Source: Prorocentrum cordatum (taxonomy: Eukaryota > Sar > Dinophyceae > Prorocentrales > Prorocentraceae). Taken from it: a stretch of DNA of 64,000 nt. Position 1 is the stretch's first letter. Every line of letters starts with the position of its first letter. The position numbers and the translations under genes were made by a program. This document shows positions 1 to 10,481 of the stretch, piece after piece. Under the pieces are notes generated by a model that was not told the origin of the DNA, made no database searches, and worked only from the letters and a program-made list of their open reading frames with translations. Location: positions 271,253-335,252 of the forward strand of contig CAUYUJ010001714.1 of assembly GCA_963575745.1 (NCBI GenBank), written 5' to 3'.

Positions 1-266
1 GGGCCTTCTATGCAGATGCATCGAACGACACCACCCAAATCCGTCATCTCTGATGCGAAGACGAGACTCTCAGTGGACTCCGCCTTCGTCGTGCCATTAG
101 GGCCAAGCGGTTCCTGAGTCTCGATGACCATATACAGTCGGCCCGCATCATAAGGACGCGCGGTAAGGATGCAAGAGCCTTGGACGGCCCTTCGAAGTTC
201 TCCCAGCAGGGCGCGACCAACGAAAGTGGCGAAGACCTCAAAAGGCAAGGATGCAGGGGTAGCCAT
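1..266 (-). CDS. Partial hypothetical protein, N-terminal 88 codons
   Basis: On the minus strand an ATG at 266-264 opens a frame with no stop for 88 codons, until the window ends. The translation begins MATPASLPFEVFATFVG and looks like ordinary protein: mixed hydrophobic and charged residues, no low complexity, and a stretch reading RPYDAGRLYMVIETQEPLG. The opposite-strand frames over the same bases look like shadows. It lies outside the neighbouring Copia element, whose 3' terminal repeat ends at 497 on this side. I do not recognise a family. It could be the first exon of a host gene or the start of another element continuing to the left. Confidence 0.4.
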   Translation of the reverse strand, partial: MATPASLPFEVFATFVGRALLGELRRAVQGSCILTARPYDAGRLYMVIETQEPLGPNGTTKAESTESLVFASEMTDLGGVVRCICIEG

Positions 267-496
267 GGAATAATTTTCCAGCTTTCTATTCAGGTCGACT
301 CTGACTCTACTGAGGTCCGACGGTGGAGGATGACCGGGAGGACATTCTATCTGGACCGGAAATGCAAGCGTCGCACAATGGATGGGCGATCAAATTGGGC
401 GCGGGCGAATGGCGCACATGTCGAGCCCCGAAGGCGCCGTACCCAGCGCTTCGCTCGAGGTGTTCTCAACACCACCTCATGCGACACATCCCAGAT

Positions 497-575
497 TGGC
501 GAGATCGTTTCTTCGGATGCTTGCCTTGATGAGTTGAGACTCTCTTGAAGTAAACCTGCTGGGGGCCTCTGGATT
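497..575 (-). repeat. Copia-1 3' terminal direct repeat (short LTR candidate)
   Basis: This 79-bp block (TGGCGAGATC to CTCTGGATT on the plus strand) is nearly identical to 9874-9971, apart from three substitutions and 19 bases present only in the other copy. On the element strand a purine-rich stretch (GAAGGGGG) lies just upstream, which fits a polypurine tract. Confidence 0.6.
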
Positions 576-714
576 CCTGCAGCCCCCTTCGTGCCGCCCA
601 GATCTTCAGCTAGACGAGATGCTAAAATCCTGATCAAGCTCCGAAGCTCATCGACAGTACACAGCGCTCTGGACCACGACGCTGGTCGAGCAGCGCAATC
701 AGAAGCACGCGCCA

Positions 715-1227
715 TCACCGCGCTGACGACCGCAGCCCGCCCAGGGCAATGAAAGCGCGGGGCGGAAGACTGCAGGCCAAAATGGCCGGGCCAAAATGGC
801 CACCTGCGCCTCTGACGCAGACCCGCGCCTGAAGGGCACTCGAGAGAGGCGCGCCCGAGAGCTCGACGTTCATCATCTCCAGCCCACGGAGCATCGCCGC
901 CTGGTCGAGGAACTTCGCCCCCAGGTCCGCCGGGCTTGACTTCCCGGGAACCTTGGCCAGTTGAAACCGGCCGTCCTTCAGCGCCTTCTGCACCCACAGC
1001 GTCGGCGTCTCGAGGCGTCGGACTTTGCGGCGGCCCCGTCGTTGCACGACGCCGAGAGCCACTGCCGAGTCACTCCAGATGCGGAGGCTCGCCTCCCTGC
1101 CTGGGCCCTGGCACAGCGACTGCATGCCGATGGCCCTGCTGGCTGCTCGCACGCAGCCGTAGAACTCAGCTTCCCCCGAGCTCATGGAGATGGGGATCTG
1201 AATTGTCGGTGCCGTCACGATCAGGTG
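715..1227 (-). pseudogene. Copia-1 RNase H, C-terminal part
   Basis: The frame reads SMSSGEAEFYGCVRAASRA, then IWSDSAVALGVV, a basic RRKVRRLETPTLWVQ block and a final AKVPGKSSPADLGAKFLD. These are the Copia RNase H signatures (S.GEAE, DS.A, K.R.....W.Q, ADLGTK). Residue order and spacing match the C-terminal two thirds of the domain. The N-terminal third lies at 4001-4090, separated by the 2.77-kb TIR element. Removing that insert and one CTG duplication joins the two halves in frame. The frame runs on past the domain to 715 and then ends, with the terminal repeat 140 bp further on. Confidence 0.8.
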
Positions 1228-1230
1228 CTG

Positions 1231-1273
1231 GAGCTCAAGTTTTTATTATTCCACATAACGCGCGTTATGTGGC
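1231..1273 (+). repeat. Left terminal inverted repeat
   Basis: Starts GAGCTCAAGTTTTTAT and contains the 20-bp palindrome at 1252-1271. Its inverse is at 3953-3997. Confidence 0.85.
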
Positions 1274-1328
1274 TGGGTGGGTGGGTGGGGTCGCTGGCAC
1301 ATAACATAACACAACCGCGCCCGGCCGC

Positions 1329-2075
1329 TCGAATGGCTGTATGCACACATTCGGATGCAGCAGCCTACGCGCGCACCACATCGCGCGTGTACACCACAGT
1401 GCATGGCGCATGGCAGTGATCACGTAAACCACAGAAACTGCGTATACGACTGTAAACGCGCCATACCACAAAGCTTTTGTTCACACCCTTTGCTGCGCCC
1501 ACAGCAGCACGTTCCGCGCGCACAACGCAGTCGCACCTGGCCGCTCGAATGCTGATTGTGCTGGAAGGACTGTCCTTTGTTGCTATTGGTCATAGCACTC
1601 ATGCAACGAAAGGGCCTAGCAGCTGCGAGTGCTACGCAGCGCCGCAATGCCCACGAACACCACGCATGCTGATGCAGCAACCTACGCGTGCACAACATCG
1701 TCAGCGTACGTCGCAACGCACGGGTGCACAACAGCGCCTGTGTATACAGCTGTCAACGTGCACACCACCTGTAGTACGCCAGCGAAAAAATCGTTTGCGA
1801 CCCGACAGCCACGACGTGCCTATGTCCAGCGCCACAATAGTTTGCGGTCCGATCAACGCGACGTGCCCGTAAACGGCACAATGCTTTTGACGAGCGCACC
1901 GTCTGTGAACACCACAGCGCTTGTGAACACCAAAGCGCCTGTCAACGTAGCGCCTGCGAACCCAACAGCGCCCGTGAATGCCGCATCGCCTGTGCACGCG
2001 ACATGACCAGAAAACGCCACAACCCGTGTGAACGCCACAACGCCTGTGAACACAGCGCGCGCGAGCACCGCAGAG
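1329..2075. repeat. Degenerate 18-24 bp minisatellite inside the TIR element
   Basis: Imperfect copies of GTGAACACCACAGCGCCT and GTACACCACA variants recur every 18-30 bases, clearest at 1860-2075. A related block is at 3484-3600 on the other side of the (AGT)n tract. Open frames here are by-products of the repeat. Confidence 0.6.
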
Positions 2076-2113
2076 CCTGGGGCCCAGCGACAATGCGCAC
2101 GCACTTACAGTAC

Positions 2114-2918
<805 letters not shown>

Positions 2919-3061
2919 GGAGGGAGGAAGGGGAGGAGGGAGGAGGGAGGGAGCGACGGGAGGAGAGGGAGGGCGAAAAGCAACACCAGGACAGATTGCG
3001 AAGCTCCCCACAGACGAAGGGGGCCCCCGAAGACCCGTCGAGCCACAACGGCTTGAGCCAT

Positions 3062-3194
3062 GTAAACGCAACAACTCGGAGGTCCGCGCGGGGTTCTTGC
3101 GTCGGCGCTGGGCCGCTTAGCGGTACTTCCGGGGGAACGCGGTCCGGCGCCGTTCCAAGAAACCCGCGCGGACCTCCGAGCTGTTTCGTTTATG
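3062..3194. repeat. Foldback: 54-bp imperfect inverted repeat
   Basis: The left arm (3062-3115) and right arm (3141-3194) are about 80% complementary around a core CTCGGAGGTCCGCGCGGG, with a 25-bp loop. It may be a small nested foldback element within the TIR element. Confidence 0.7.
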
Positions 3195-3952
3195 TCGTTT
3201 AGTTCTCTACGTAGGCACGCCCCGGCGGGCGACGCCTTCTTCTCCCGCCGTCGACGGGCGACGCCGTGCCTGGGCACACACACGCATATGAAAACAAATC
3301 TTGTTTGTTTATCTTGGTTGTTGTCGGCCTCTGGCAGCCTTCTCGTCGTCACAGCTAGTGCCGCCTCGAAATTCAGGCCAGAACGCACGCCTGGATGTGC
3401 TCAGGGGCCCATTTGCGGAGAGCATGTCAATCGGGCGGCAAACGGATCGTTTTTCCCTCCGAGGGCTACGATGATCATCATGATTGCGGCGGCCCACCAC
3501 AAAGCCCGTGTACACCACAAAGCCCGTGATCATCAGCATGTACATCGCTGTGCCTGCGTACACCACAAAGCCCGTGTACACCTCCAGGGCACGGCCCCAT
3601 ACCCCCGTTGCCTGCGCGGACAACAGTAATTATCTTTGCGTACGACAATGCTGGACACCACCGCGCCTGTGTGCACCACAACTGCCGCCGCAGCCGGCGT
3701 GTGCGCTATGCACGCCGAACTGCTCGTTGTTTCCACTGCTGGGTGTGCCGCCGCGTCTGCGTGGGTGCCACATCAGCCTGCGCGCGCCACGCGCCTCTAC
3801 ATACCACAAGCACATGCCTGCGCACGCTGCAAACACGTTGCGCGCGCACTACGAACAGCATACCTGTGCGCTAAACAACACGCGCTGCTGCAACGGGGGT
3901 GGGTGGGGCGGCGGGCGTTATGTTATCTACTGGGTGGGTGGGTGGGTTGGAG

Positions 3953-3997
3953 GCCACATAACGCGCGTTATGTGTTCGAGTATAAAAACTTGAGCTC
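3953..3997 (-). repeat. Right terminal inverted repeat
   Basis: Reverse complement of the left end: palindrome at 3955-3974, then the 16-bp terminus ending GAGCTC at 3997, followed by CTG. Confidence 0.85.
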
Positions 3998-4000
3998 CTG

Positions 4001-4450
4001 CCCATGCTTGATCACGACTGAACTGGTACTCCTCCGCGTGATCGGGCAGCCGGCCCAGTCAGTGTCCAAGTAGATGTCCAGCACCGTAGGCGTCCGCTAT
4101 CGGCCCCACCTCCAGATGGCGCGCGGCGCCCTGATCAAGAAGCGCTCAGCGCGCTTCAGGAGGCGAAGGTGTCGCTCCGTCGGCTTCTGCATGCCGCGAG
4201 CGCACTCCTTGGCCGTGAACTGCACCTGTGGCCGGTCGAGCGCCAAGTAGCCCAGCCTAATGCACGCGCTGCGATACTCCGCTGCCTCGTGCTCACTCAG
4301 CTCGCGCTCGACCTCAGGCGTCAGCTTCTGGCTCGCCCCCGGCGTGATCAGTGACTTCGCAGCGCGGGGGTCCATCCCGAGCTGTGCGTGCAGGATATGC
4401 GCATGCCTGGGATCCGCCTCGCACTCGATGGCCTCGCCCCCTTGGCCCCA
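4001..4450 (-). pseudogene. Copia-1 RT-RNase H connection and RNase H N-terminus
   Basis: The minus frame reads ADPRHAHILHAQLGMDPR, then YRSACIRLGYLALDRPQVQF, KECARGMQKPTERHLRLLKR and, after an in-frame TAG at 4099-4097, VLDIYLDTDWAGCPITRRS. This is the Copia segment joining the RT thumb to RNase H: the YR...YLA.DRPD.QF motif, the H...LKR helix and the first catalytic Asp in the DTDWAGC motif. The TAG breaks an otherwise continuous frame. The sequence stops at 4001, where the TIR element is inserted. Confidence 0.8.
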
Positions 4451-4456
4451 TCAGTC

Positions 4457-5390
4457 TCACCAGCGCAATGACCTGTTGAGGCACGTGATCGCCTTTGCGT
4501 CGGTAGGCGCCGGCCCGAGCACGCCCCTGCCCTTCACGATGAACTTCGTTTTCAGGGCCTCGCAGATCGACTCGGCCCCGCAGAAGGCCGACAGGTCACA
4601 GCCAGAACCGATGACAGTCTCGGCGGTCGCGAGCGCGAAGTTCTGGCCAGCGTCGCGCGCCCCGTAGAGCGCCATCCGCAAGAGCCCACGCGTACCGACC
4701 TCCAGCGACATTGGGTCCTCCTCTGGAAGCTCAATGTAGACCGTCCTCTTGATCTCACAGCACGGGCGTGCCCGCGAGATGCCCAGGAAGCGCAGCACGC
4801 GACCCTCGGACGGGTCGCTTGACATCACCACGCCAGCGGCGGGGTCGCCGCGAACGCCGCGCCGATGTCGCCCCGGCGACGGCGCTCTGCGCCTTGGTCT
4901 CCTGCGCGACGAGCCTGGATCTGCAGCCCGGGCGGTCGGCGTCGCCCTTGTCGATGTCAAGCCAGCGCACGCTGAGAGGCCTGCGCCCAAGCTCGCGCTG
5001 GCAGTCCTCGTCCTTCGCGTAGACCCACGCGACGAGCTGCGCCATGAAATCCATCTCGAGGCGCCTCGCGGCTTCCAACAGCGCGGGGTCCAGCGTTCGG
5101 CCGGTGAGGTCATCATAGATCTCGGTCCCTAGCGCGTCGCGCCACCCCTCGACGAAGTCCTTCAGGCCGACCTCCTCGTCGCCCACGCTTGGCCCAGCAT
5201 CCAGGGCCGAAAGTGCGAGAACCTTCTTGTTCCAGAGGTGCCGACGGAGACCACGGAGGATGGCGCGGAGGAGCTTCACCGGGCACGTCTCCGCCACGCG
5301 CATGTTCCTGCCGACGAAGGTGGAGCGCTCGCGTTTGCCGCCAATGCCGGCGTCGTTGGGGCCGCGCTTGCAGAGACCTCCTCCAACACC
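4457..5390 (-). pseudogene. Copia-1 reverse transcriptase remnant, YVDD block missing
   Basis: One frame (near 5210-4880) gives EIYDDLTGRTLDPALLEAAR and CRSRLVAQETK, the RT N-terminal region. A second frame (4850-4457) gives VLRFLGISRARPCCEIKRTV, IELPEEDP, LLRMALYGARDAGQNF and, directly after, KTKFIVKGRGVLGPAPTDAK. In intact relatives a YVDD-type active site sits between the ALYG helix and the KGRG-like stretch. Here roughly 30 codons are gone near 4575-4600. There is at least one frameshift near 4880 and another near 4455. It is a dead RT. Confidence 0.75.
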
Positions 5391-5395
5391 TACTT

Positions 5396-6400
5396 GTTGT
5401 TGCTCATCCATCCTGTCGGCTTCTTGGCGAGCCTGTCGCCGCGCGCGTCCGCGACCACCAGGCCGAACACGCACTGGTCGCCCCGCCCGACCTCAACGCC
5501 GGGGAGGGCCACCACGTCCTGCACGATGTCCAGGCCCCAGCTGTCCGCGCCCCAAGGGTGCTCGTGCAAGAACGAACGGCCGTTCTTCACCTGCAGCGTG
5601 CAGAGCCCCATCACGAACCTCAAGTGCTCGCACCCGATGGCGCACCACCCCCTGGATGAAAAAGTCTGGATCGGCACTGCAGGCCTCTTTGCATCGTCGC
5701 CCCCCGAAAAGTAAACATGACCGGCAAGATATACCAAGCAGAATCGCAACTTCCAAGCAACATAACTGGGACCGGAAATTTATGCGCGAGGAAGTCCCAA
5801 GCGAAATCGCAAATTTCCGATCGCCGCTGAGAATTTCCGGTCGCCTGAAAAGCGCCCGGAAAATTTCTTGGGGGAAAAATTAGGCGGAATGCGGATTCCC
5901 TGTCGACATTTGGCAATTATTATATTAGAGGGGGCGAGGATGGACCGGAAATTTAACCACGGCGGCCCCTGCAACAATGCACCAGGGCCCCGTGGCCTAG
6001 CGGGAGCCGAACAACAAGGCTTGTTCCCCGACCTCTGCGGTCCGGACTTTTTATTCCAAGGGGTTGCAGGCCTCACGCTGCTTGTCCGTGTCCTCGTTGA
6101 GGTACTTCAGCATGGAGAACGGGGCGCAGCGAGGGCTGCCCAAGATGAAATATACCTCGTAGTGCTCGATCAGCTCTCGGCACTGTCGCTGCTGCCGGCG
6201 GCCGGTCAGGCCCCAGCCGACCCTCAAGTCGAACGAGCCGCCATGGGCCAGACCGAAGAGCGGCGCGAAGCCCACAAGCCTGTTCGGGCAGAATACCTCC
6301 ATCACGTCGGCCTTGCGCCCGCTGTAGCCTAAGGAAAGCAGGAGGAGGGCACCGATCTCCTCCTGCATGTCGTCGTCGCGCCGGTCGCGGGGTGCCAGAG
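5396..6400 (-). pseudogene. Copia-1 methyltransferase-like linker domain between integrase and RT
   Basis: In order the minus strand encodes VMEVFCPNR (about 6305-6279), GGSFDLRVGW, ILGSPRCAPFSML (about 6140), then, beyond a 377-bp insert and one frameshift, GCEHLRFVMGL, FLHEHPWGADSWG (about 5566), DQCVFG (about 5479) and KPTGWMSNN (about 5422). The order EVF.P.R, D...GW, SP.C..FS, EHP, C.FG...KPT..N resembles the motif order of cytosine-5 DNA methyltransferases, especially phage-type ones (SPPC..S, ENP, CQYG, KPT...N). Such a module is common between integrase and RT in dinoflagellate Copia elements. Enzymatic function is inference, and the Asn of ENP/ENV is His here. Confidence 0.6.
5688..6064. 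mobile_element. 377-bp insertion with 10-bp target duplication
   Basis: TGCAGGCCTC occurs at 5678-5687 and 6065-6074, flanking 377 bp with stops in every minus frame. Deleting the insert and one duplicate joins the coding words DKQREAC and SADPDFFIQGV in frame. The insert contains repeated GGACCGGAAATTTA words (5770s, 5940s). Near its right end is a TGGCCTAGCGG stretch resembling a pol III A box, followed by TTTTT. It is possibly a SINE-like unit; no terminal inverted repeats were seen. Confidence 0.7.
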
Positions 6401-6429
6401 CCATTGCCGCGACGGCCGCCGCCGCGGCC

Positions 6430-7723
6430 TCAGGTGCTGGCGGCGCCCTCTTGATAAACAGGCCTGGCGACGTCAGCGCGATGGCGCTTCCGCTCACAGG
6501 CATCCTCGAGCCTCTGCTTCGCCTCATCGTCGCCCTGCATCGCCTGCTCGACCCGAGCGCGGCACTCTGCTGAGTGAGCCTGCGCCTGGGCGCCGTTGAG
6601 GATCGGGGCGCAGCCGTGGCAGCCCGGGGCGATCCCGTACATCGCGATCTCGACGTCCTTCCTGATGCAGACGGCCCGCGGCCCTGCCGATGGCCGCCCG
6701 ACTCGGGGAGCCCGGGGCGGGAGGCCCTCAGCCTCGGGGATTGGCGCCAAAGGGTCACCCGCAGGCGCGACCGGCGCCGGCGCCAGCGCTCGGATCTCGA
6801 TGGCCACCGGTACTTCGTCCACAGCCGTGTCCGTCGGCACCGGCGCCCACGGCTTCCCCACGAAGCTGTTCAGCAGGTCCTTGTCGGCCCGCTGCTCGAC
6901 CGTCAACCGATTGAAGGCCCTGGCCCGCAGCGCGCCCGACTCCGTGCCAATGTAGACCTCGTCCGTCCGAAACCTGGGCCCCAGGTAGAGCCCAGTGAGG
7001 AATTTGACCTCGACGCCGGCCTTGCGCTCGCCCCCTGAAAGGTACAGGGCCTTCTCCGAGAAGCAGGCCATGTCCTTGTTGAAGGGGCGGCCGCGCCAAG
7101 GCTCCCAAGCCGCGCGGCCGCCCGCGTCCCGCCTGCCCAAGTCGATGGACATGGCCGCGAACTCGACCATCGACGGGGTCACCGGATGCTCGACGCCAAT
7201 GCTCACGCCGTGGAAGTCGCCCACCTGCGCCCGCGCCGCCCTGACCTTGGCCTTGACCTCGCGGACCGCGTGCTCGGCGAGGCCGTTGCCCAGGGAGTCG
7301 CCGACCGCGCTCTCCTCGGGGACCGTCTCGACGCCGTGCTCCTCCTTGAGCTTGGCCCCGATGCGGGTCTTCAGGGCGACGAGCGGCGCCTCGCCGTCCG
7401 AGCGGAAGACGAAGCGCTTGTGGCCAGCCGATGCCAGCCCCCTGCCTGGACCATGACTTCGCCGGCCAGGGATGCTTCGCCCCCTTGGACGGAACCACCG
7501 ACGCGTGGAACCTACGCTGCTTCGAGCCCTTCCCGGTCAGCAGCGGCGCGGCGCCCTCCCGCTCGCCGAGGTAGCCGTTGTCGATGCCACCCACCGCGAG
7601 CGCCGACTCCCGGCGGTCCGTCTGATGGCCTGCCGACAGGCCCCTGCCGGAGACACGCCCCCGGCACCATGCCCTGTAGGGCCCGCGCAGCACCTCATGC
7701 GCGGCTCGCTCGGCCGCCGTCGG
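6430..7723 (-). pseudogene. Copia-1 integrase (rve core, D/D/E visible) with C-terminal tail
   Basis: The first catalytic Asp is in AVGGIDNGYL (about 7582). After a frameshift near 7455 the second is in FVFRSDGEAPLVAL (7398-7396) and the Glu is in SLGNGLAEHAVREVK (7275-7273), with about 40 residues between Asp and Glu. Upstream is a zinc-poor linker (TAAERAAHEVLRGPYRAWC). Downstream come KALYLSGGERKAGVEVKFLT, LGPRFRTDEVYIGTESGALR and the Cys/His tail GIAPGCHGCAPILNG...HSAECRAR, typical of the C-terminal integrase extension in these elements. Catalytic residues remain but the frame is broken. Confidence 0.8.
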
Positions 7724-7829
7724 CGCCGCGGGCCCCCTCGCCGGCCGCGCTGGCGGGCCCTCCGCGACCTCCTCGTGAGCCGGGCCTGGCTGGCCAGCCT
7801 CACCCTCGGGAGGCTCGTAGCCTGCCACC

Positions 7830-8590
7830 TCGACCGGGCAGACCTCCAGCGCGTACGGGTCAACGTGCATGTCCATATCGTAGACCTTGTTCCTGCGGCA
7901 GAACTTGACAACGTCTCCGCTGGTCTCCTGGCACGCGTAGCCAATGTCCTGCCCGCCCTCAGAGTCAAAGACGAGCCGATGGCCTGAGTCGACCATCTTC
8001 GCGAAGCTCAGCAACGGCTTGCTGACGTCCGCCACCCTGAACTTGGCAGCGCGTGCCTGGGATGCCCCAGGCACAGCCCCCACGAGGAGCCTCGCGCCCT
8101 CGTCGTTCACGTAGTGGCCGGAGGCTGTCTTGCACGAGATCGCCCGGCCACCCTCGTGCACCCGGTAGTCCGCACACGAGCCACGCGGCAGCACCCAGGC
8201 CGCCGCACGCGAGTCGATGCCCACACGCAAAATGCCGTTGCGCTCGACCTCCTCCGCATCCGAGTTGCCGTGGATCACGTTCAGGTCCAGGGCCGCGCCG
8301 ATCGCAGAGTCGACCACGTCCGCCTTGTCCGGCCCCGGGTCGTCGATGATGAGGGAGTGGAGGTTCGCGAGCGGGTAGCTGGCCTGCTCGTCCGCGTCGC
8401 TTAGGTAGAACGCTGCGACCTGCCGACAGCTCGCGCCGGACATCGCCGTCGCCGGACTCAGCCTCGAGTCGCAGCCGTCGAGATAAAGCTGGCCGCCGAC
8501 GGCGCAGTCGTGCTCGTCGACTGAAAGGCGTAGATGCCAGCCAGCGTCTGCCCCATGCTCGCCAACGCCCCCCTGCGCTTGCTCGGGCAT
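7830..8590 (-). pseudogene. Copia-1 aspartic protease region
   Basis: An open minus frame starting at 8590 carries GIDSRAAAWVLPRGSCADY (Asp at 8215-8213), then KTASGHYVNDEG, SFAKMVDSGHRLVFDSEGG and CRRNKVYDMDMHV. Dinoflagellate Copia proteases have DSGA at this point, so here Gly of the DSG triad is Arg. The frame overlaps the end of gag and continues into integrase. The same frame downstream of about 7455 (Gly/Arg-rich) is a shadow produced by the frameshift. Confidence 0.65.
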
Positions 8591-9874
8591 TCGCGCTGGG
8601 TGCGGTCGCGACCGCCGTAGCCCAAGCTGAGGGGCCCAAGCTGCTGGCCATGGGACTTGCTGCCGGTCAGGCCCTTGCCGTCAGACTTAGACTTGCCCTT
8701 GCTGTCGCCTTTGCTCTTGACCTTGCCACCGGACTTGCTCTTGTCCTTGCCGTCGCCCTCGGACTTGCCCCCGCCGTCACCGTTGGTGAACGCACTCAGA
8801 TCCATGGGCACGGGCACCAGGGCGATGGCACTCTGGGCACAGCGGACGTCGTCGACCTCACGTCGGAAGTCCTGCCACTCCACCAGCCTGGTCGCTTTGA
8901 GCAAGAGATGCCGACGTAGAAGGCCTTCCACGAGCTGCCGAAGGACGACGCCGATCCTCATGGAGGCCGAGATGGCCTCGCCGCTCCTCTGCTCGCACCT
9001 GAGGAGCTCTCGCTCGAAAAGCGCCAGCCTTTCCTCGACATCGCCCGTGAACGTGAAGTTCAGGAGATTCAGCAGCTGCCCCGCGATGCGGGACCTCGCA
9101 TTCGGTTCGCAGTACTCGACTAGCTTGCGCCACGCCTGGAAGCCCTCGTCCTCGCCAGCGTTCACGATCGTCGTCAGAGGGCGCTGCCGGCAGAGAAGGA
9201 GTGAGATGTAACGCAGCTGCTGCGAGGCCTGAGGTCGTCGACCTGGGCCGAGGCCTCGTCAGCGCTCTCTGCCAGCCGCATCCCTGCCAGCAAGTCGGCA
9301 TTCACAACTCCACAGTACGCCTTGAAGATCACCTTCCAATCGTTCCACTTGCGCTCCTCGCCCGTGAACAAATCTGGCTTACCCAGCGTGCGAGTGTCCA
9401 CGAGCGACTCAGCTCGAGGCTGCAGCACAAGTCCCTCGACCCGTGGCCGAGCCTCAGCCGCACGGCCGAGCCGCTGCACCTCGGCCGTGAGACCATTCTC
9501 CCTCTGCTGGCGGCAGCTCCTGAGCCATCGCCAGCATCTGCTGCTCTAAAGCGTGCATGCGTTCCTCCGCCATCTCAGCGGCGGTTCGCTCGCAGCTTCG
9601 TGAAATCCTTCAGGTGCTGGCCCAGCGCCGCACAGGTCCTCCTGACACAGAACAGCTTGCGCAGCGACCGCGCCACTTTCCTCCAGCCGCTGTGGACCTC
9701 GAGGAGCTCCCACTCGTCGCCGCCGCCTCCGCTGGGCCCTGCCGGCCCTGCTGCAGTTCCCGCGCCGGCGGGCCGCCCCAGGCTGCCGGCGTTCCCCGCG
9801 CCGCCGGCGGGAGCGGGAGCCGCGGAACCCGACCCCGTAGACTGGGAGGGCTGGGACCACGGCTCCGCTACCAT
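8458..9874 (-). pseudogene. Copia-1 gag
   Basis: The likely start is ATG at 9874-9872 (MVAEPWSQPS), directly after the 5' terminal repeat. The frame ends at 9575. Gag continues in another frame at 9479-9174 (VDTRTLGKPDLFTGEERKWN, WKVIFKAYCGVVNADL) and a third at 9165-8458 (FQAWRKLVEYCEPNARSR, LFERELLRCEQRSGE). These words match the RLxxFxG..W..W...F..Y gag core of dinoflagellate Copia. A Lys/Gly/Ser-rich tail follows. The nucleocapsid zinc knuckle is reduced to YGGRDRTQRECP, lacking its first cysteines. At least two frameshifts are present. Confidence 0.75.
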
Positions 9875-9971
9875 GGCGAGATCTTTTCTTCGGATGCTTG
9901 CCTTGATGAGTTGAGCCCGAACGTCAACGTACAGACTCTCTTGAAGTAAACTTGCTGGGGGTCTCTGGATT
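9874..9971 (-). repeat. Copia-1 5' terminal direct repeat (short LTR candidate)
   Basis: Ninety-eight bases matching 497-575, with 19 additional bases (9919-9937). On the element strand it ends exactly at the gag ATG, which is unusually tight for an LTR plus primer-binding site. Confidence 0.6.
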
Positions 9972-10420
9972 ACAGCACATATCCACCTGGGCGACCTGGA
10001 CACATGACAGGATGCGACTCGCTCAAAACGTCTTCAACCCCCTTTCAGATTAGACATCCGCCTGGGCGATCTGACGAGTGGAAACAAGCGCTTCGTTCGC
10101 GACGTTGGACACCCGTCTTGACATCCGCACGTTGGAAACAAGCGCTTCGTTCGCATAGTGTCATGCTAGACATCCGCCTGGGCGACCTGGACACGTGAAA
10201 CCAAGCATCTCGTTCGAAACCTGCCTGCACATATCCTCGTGTTAAAGGTGCAACCTGGACGCGTGAAAGGAAGTGTCTCGTTCGAAACATCTTCAGCACC
10301 TACGTAATCATGCTAGAAATCTGTCTTGGAATCTGCACGCGTGAAACCAAGCGTCTCGCTCGAGACATCCTCAAGACCCGAGCACGTGAAAACTAACATG
10401 TCATGTGAGAAATCCTACGC
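9972..10420. repeat. Degenerate 75-100 bp repeat with CTGGGCGACCTGGACAC and AAGCGYTTCGTTCG words
   Basis: The pair of words recurs near 9983, 10065, 10169, 10246 and 10330. It drifts toward the AAGCGTTTCGCTCGAGACATCC words seen further right. No coding frame is supported. Confidence 0.55.
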
Positions 10421-10481
10421 ATCCTGACCCACAGGAGAAGAACCATCCATATCACAAACCAGGAGCACAACATAACGCCCA

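Noticed and set aside
3052-3060. Second spliced-leader-like nonamer (TGGCTCAAG on the minus strand)
   Set aside because: Only the nine bases match and there is no gene downstream; one or so such hits are expected by chance.
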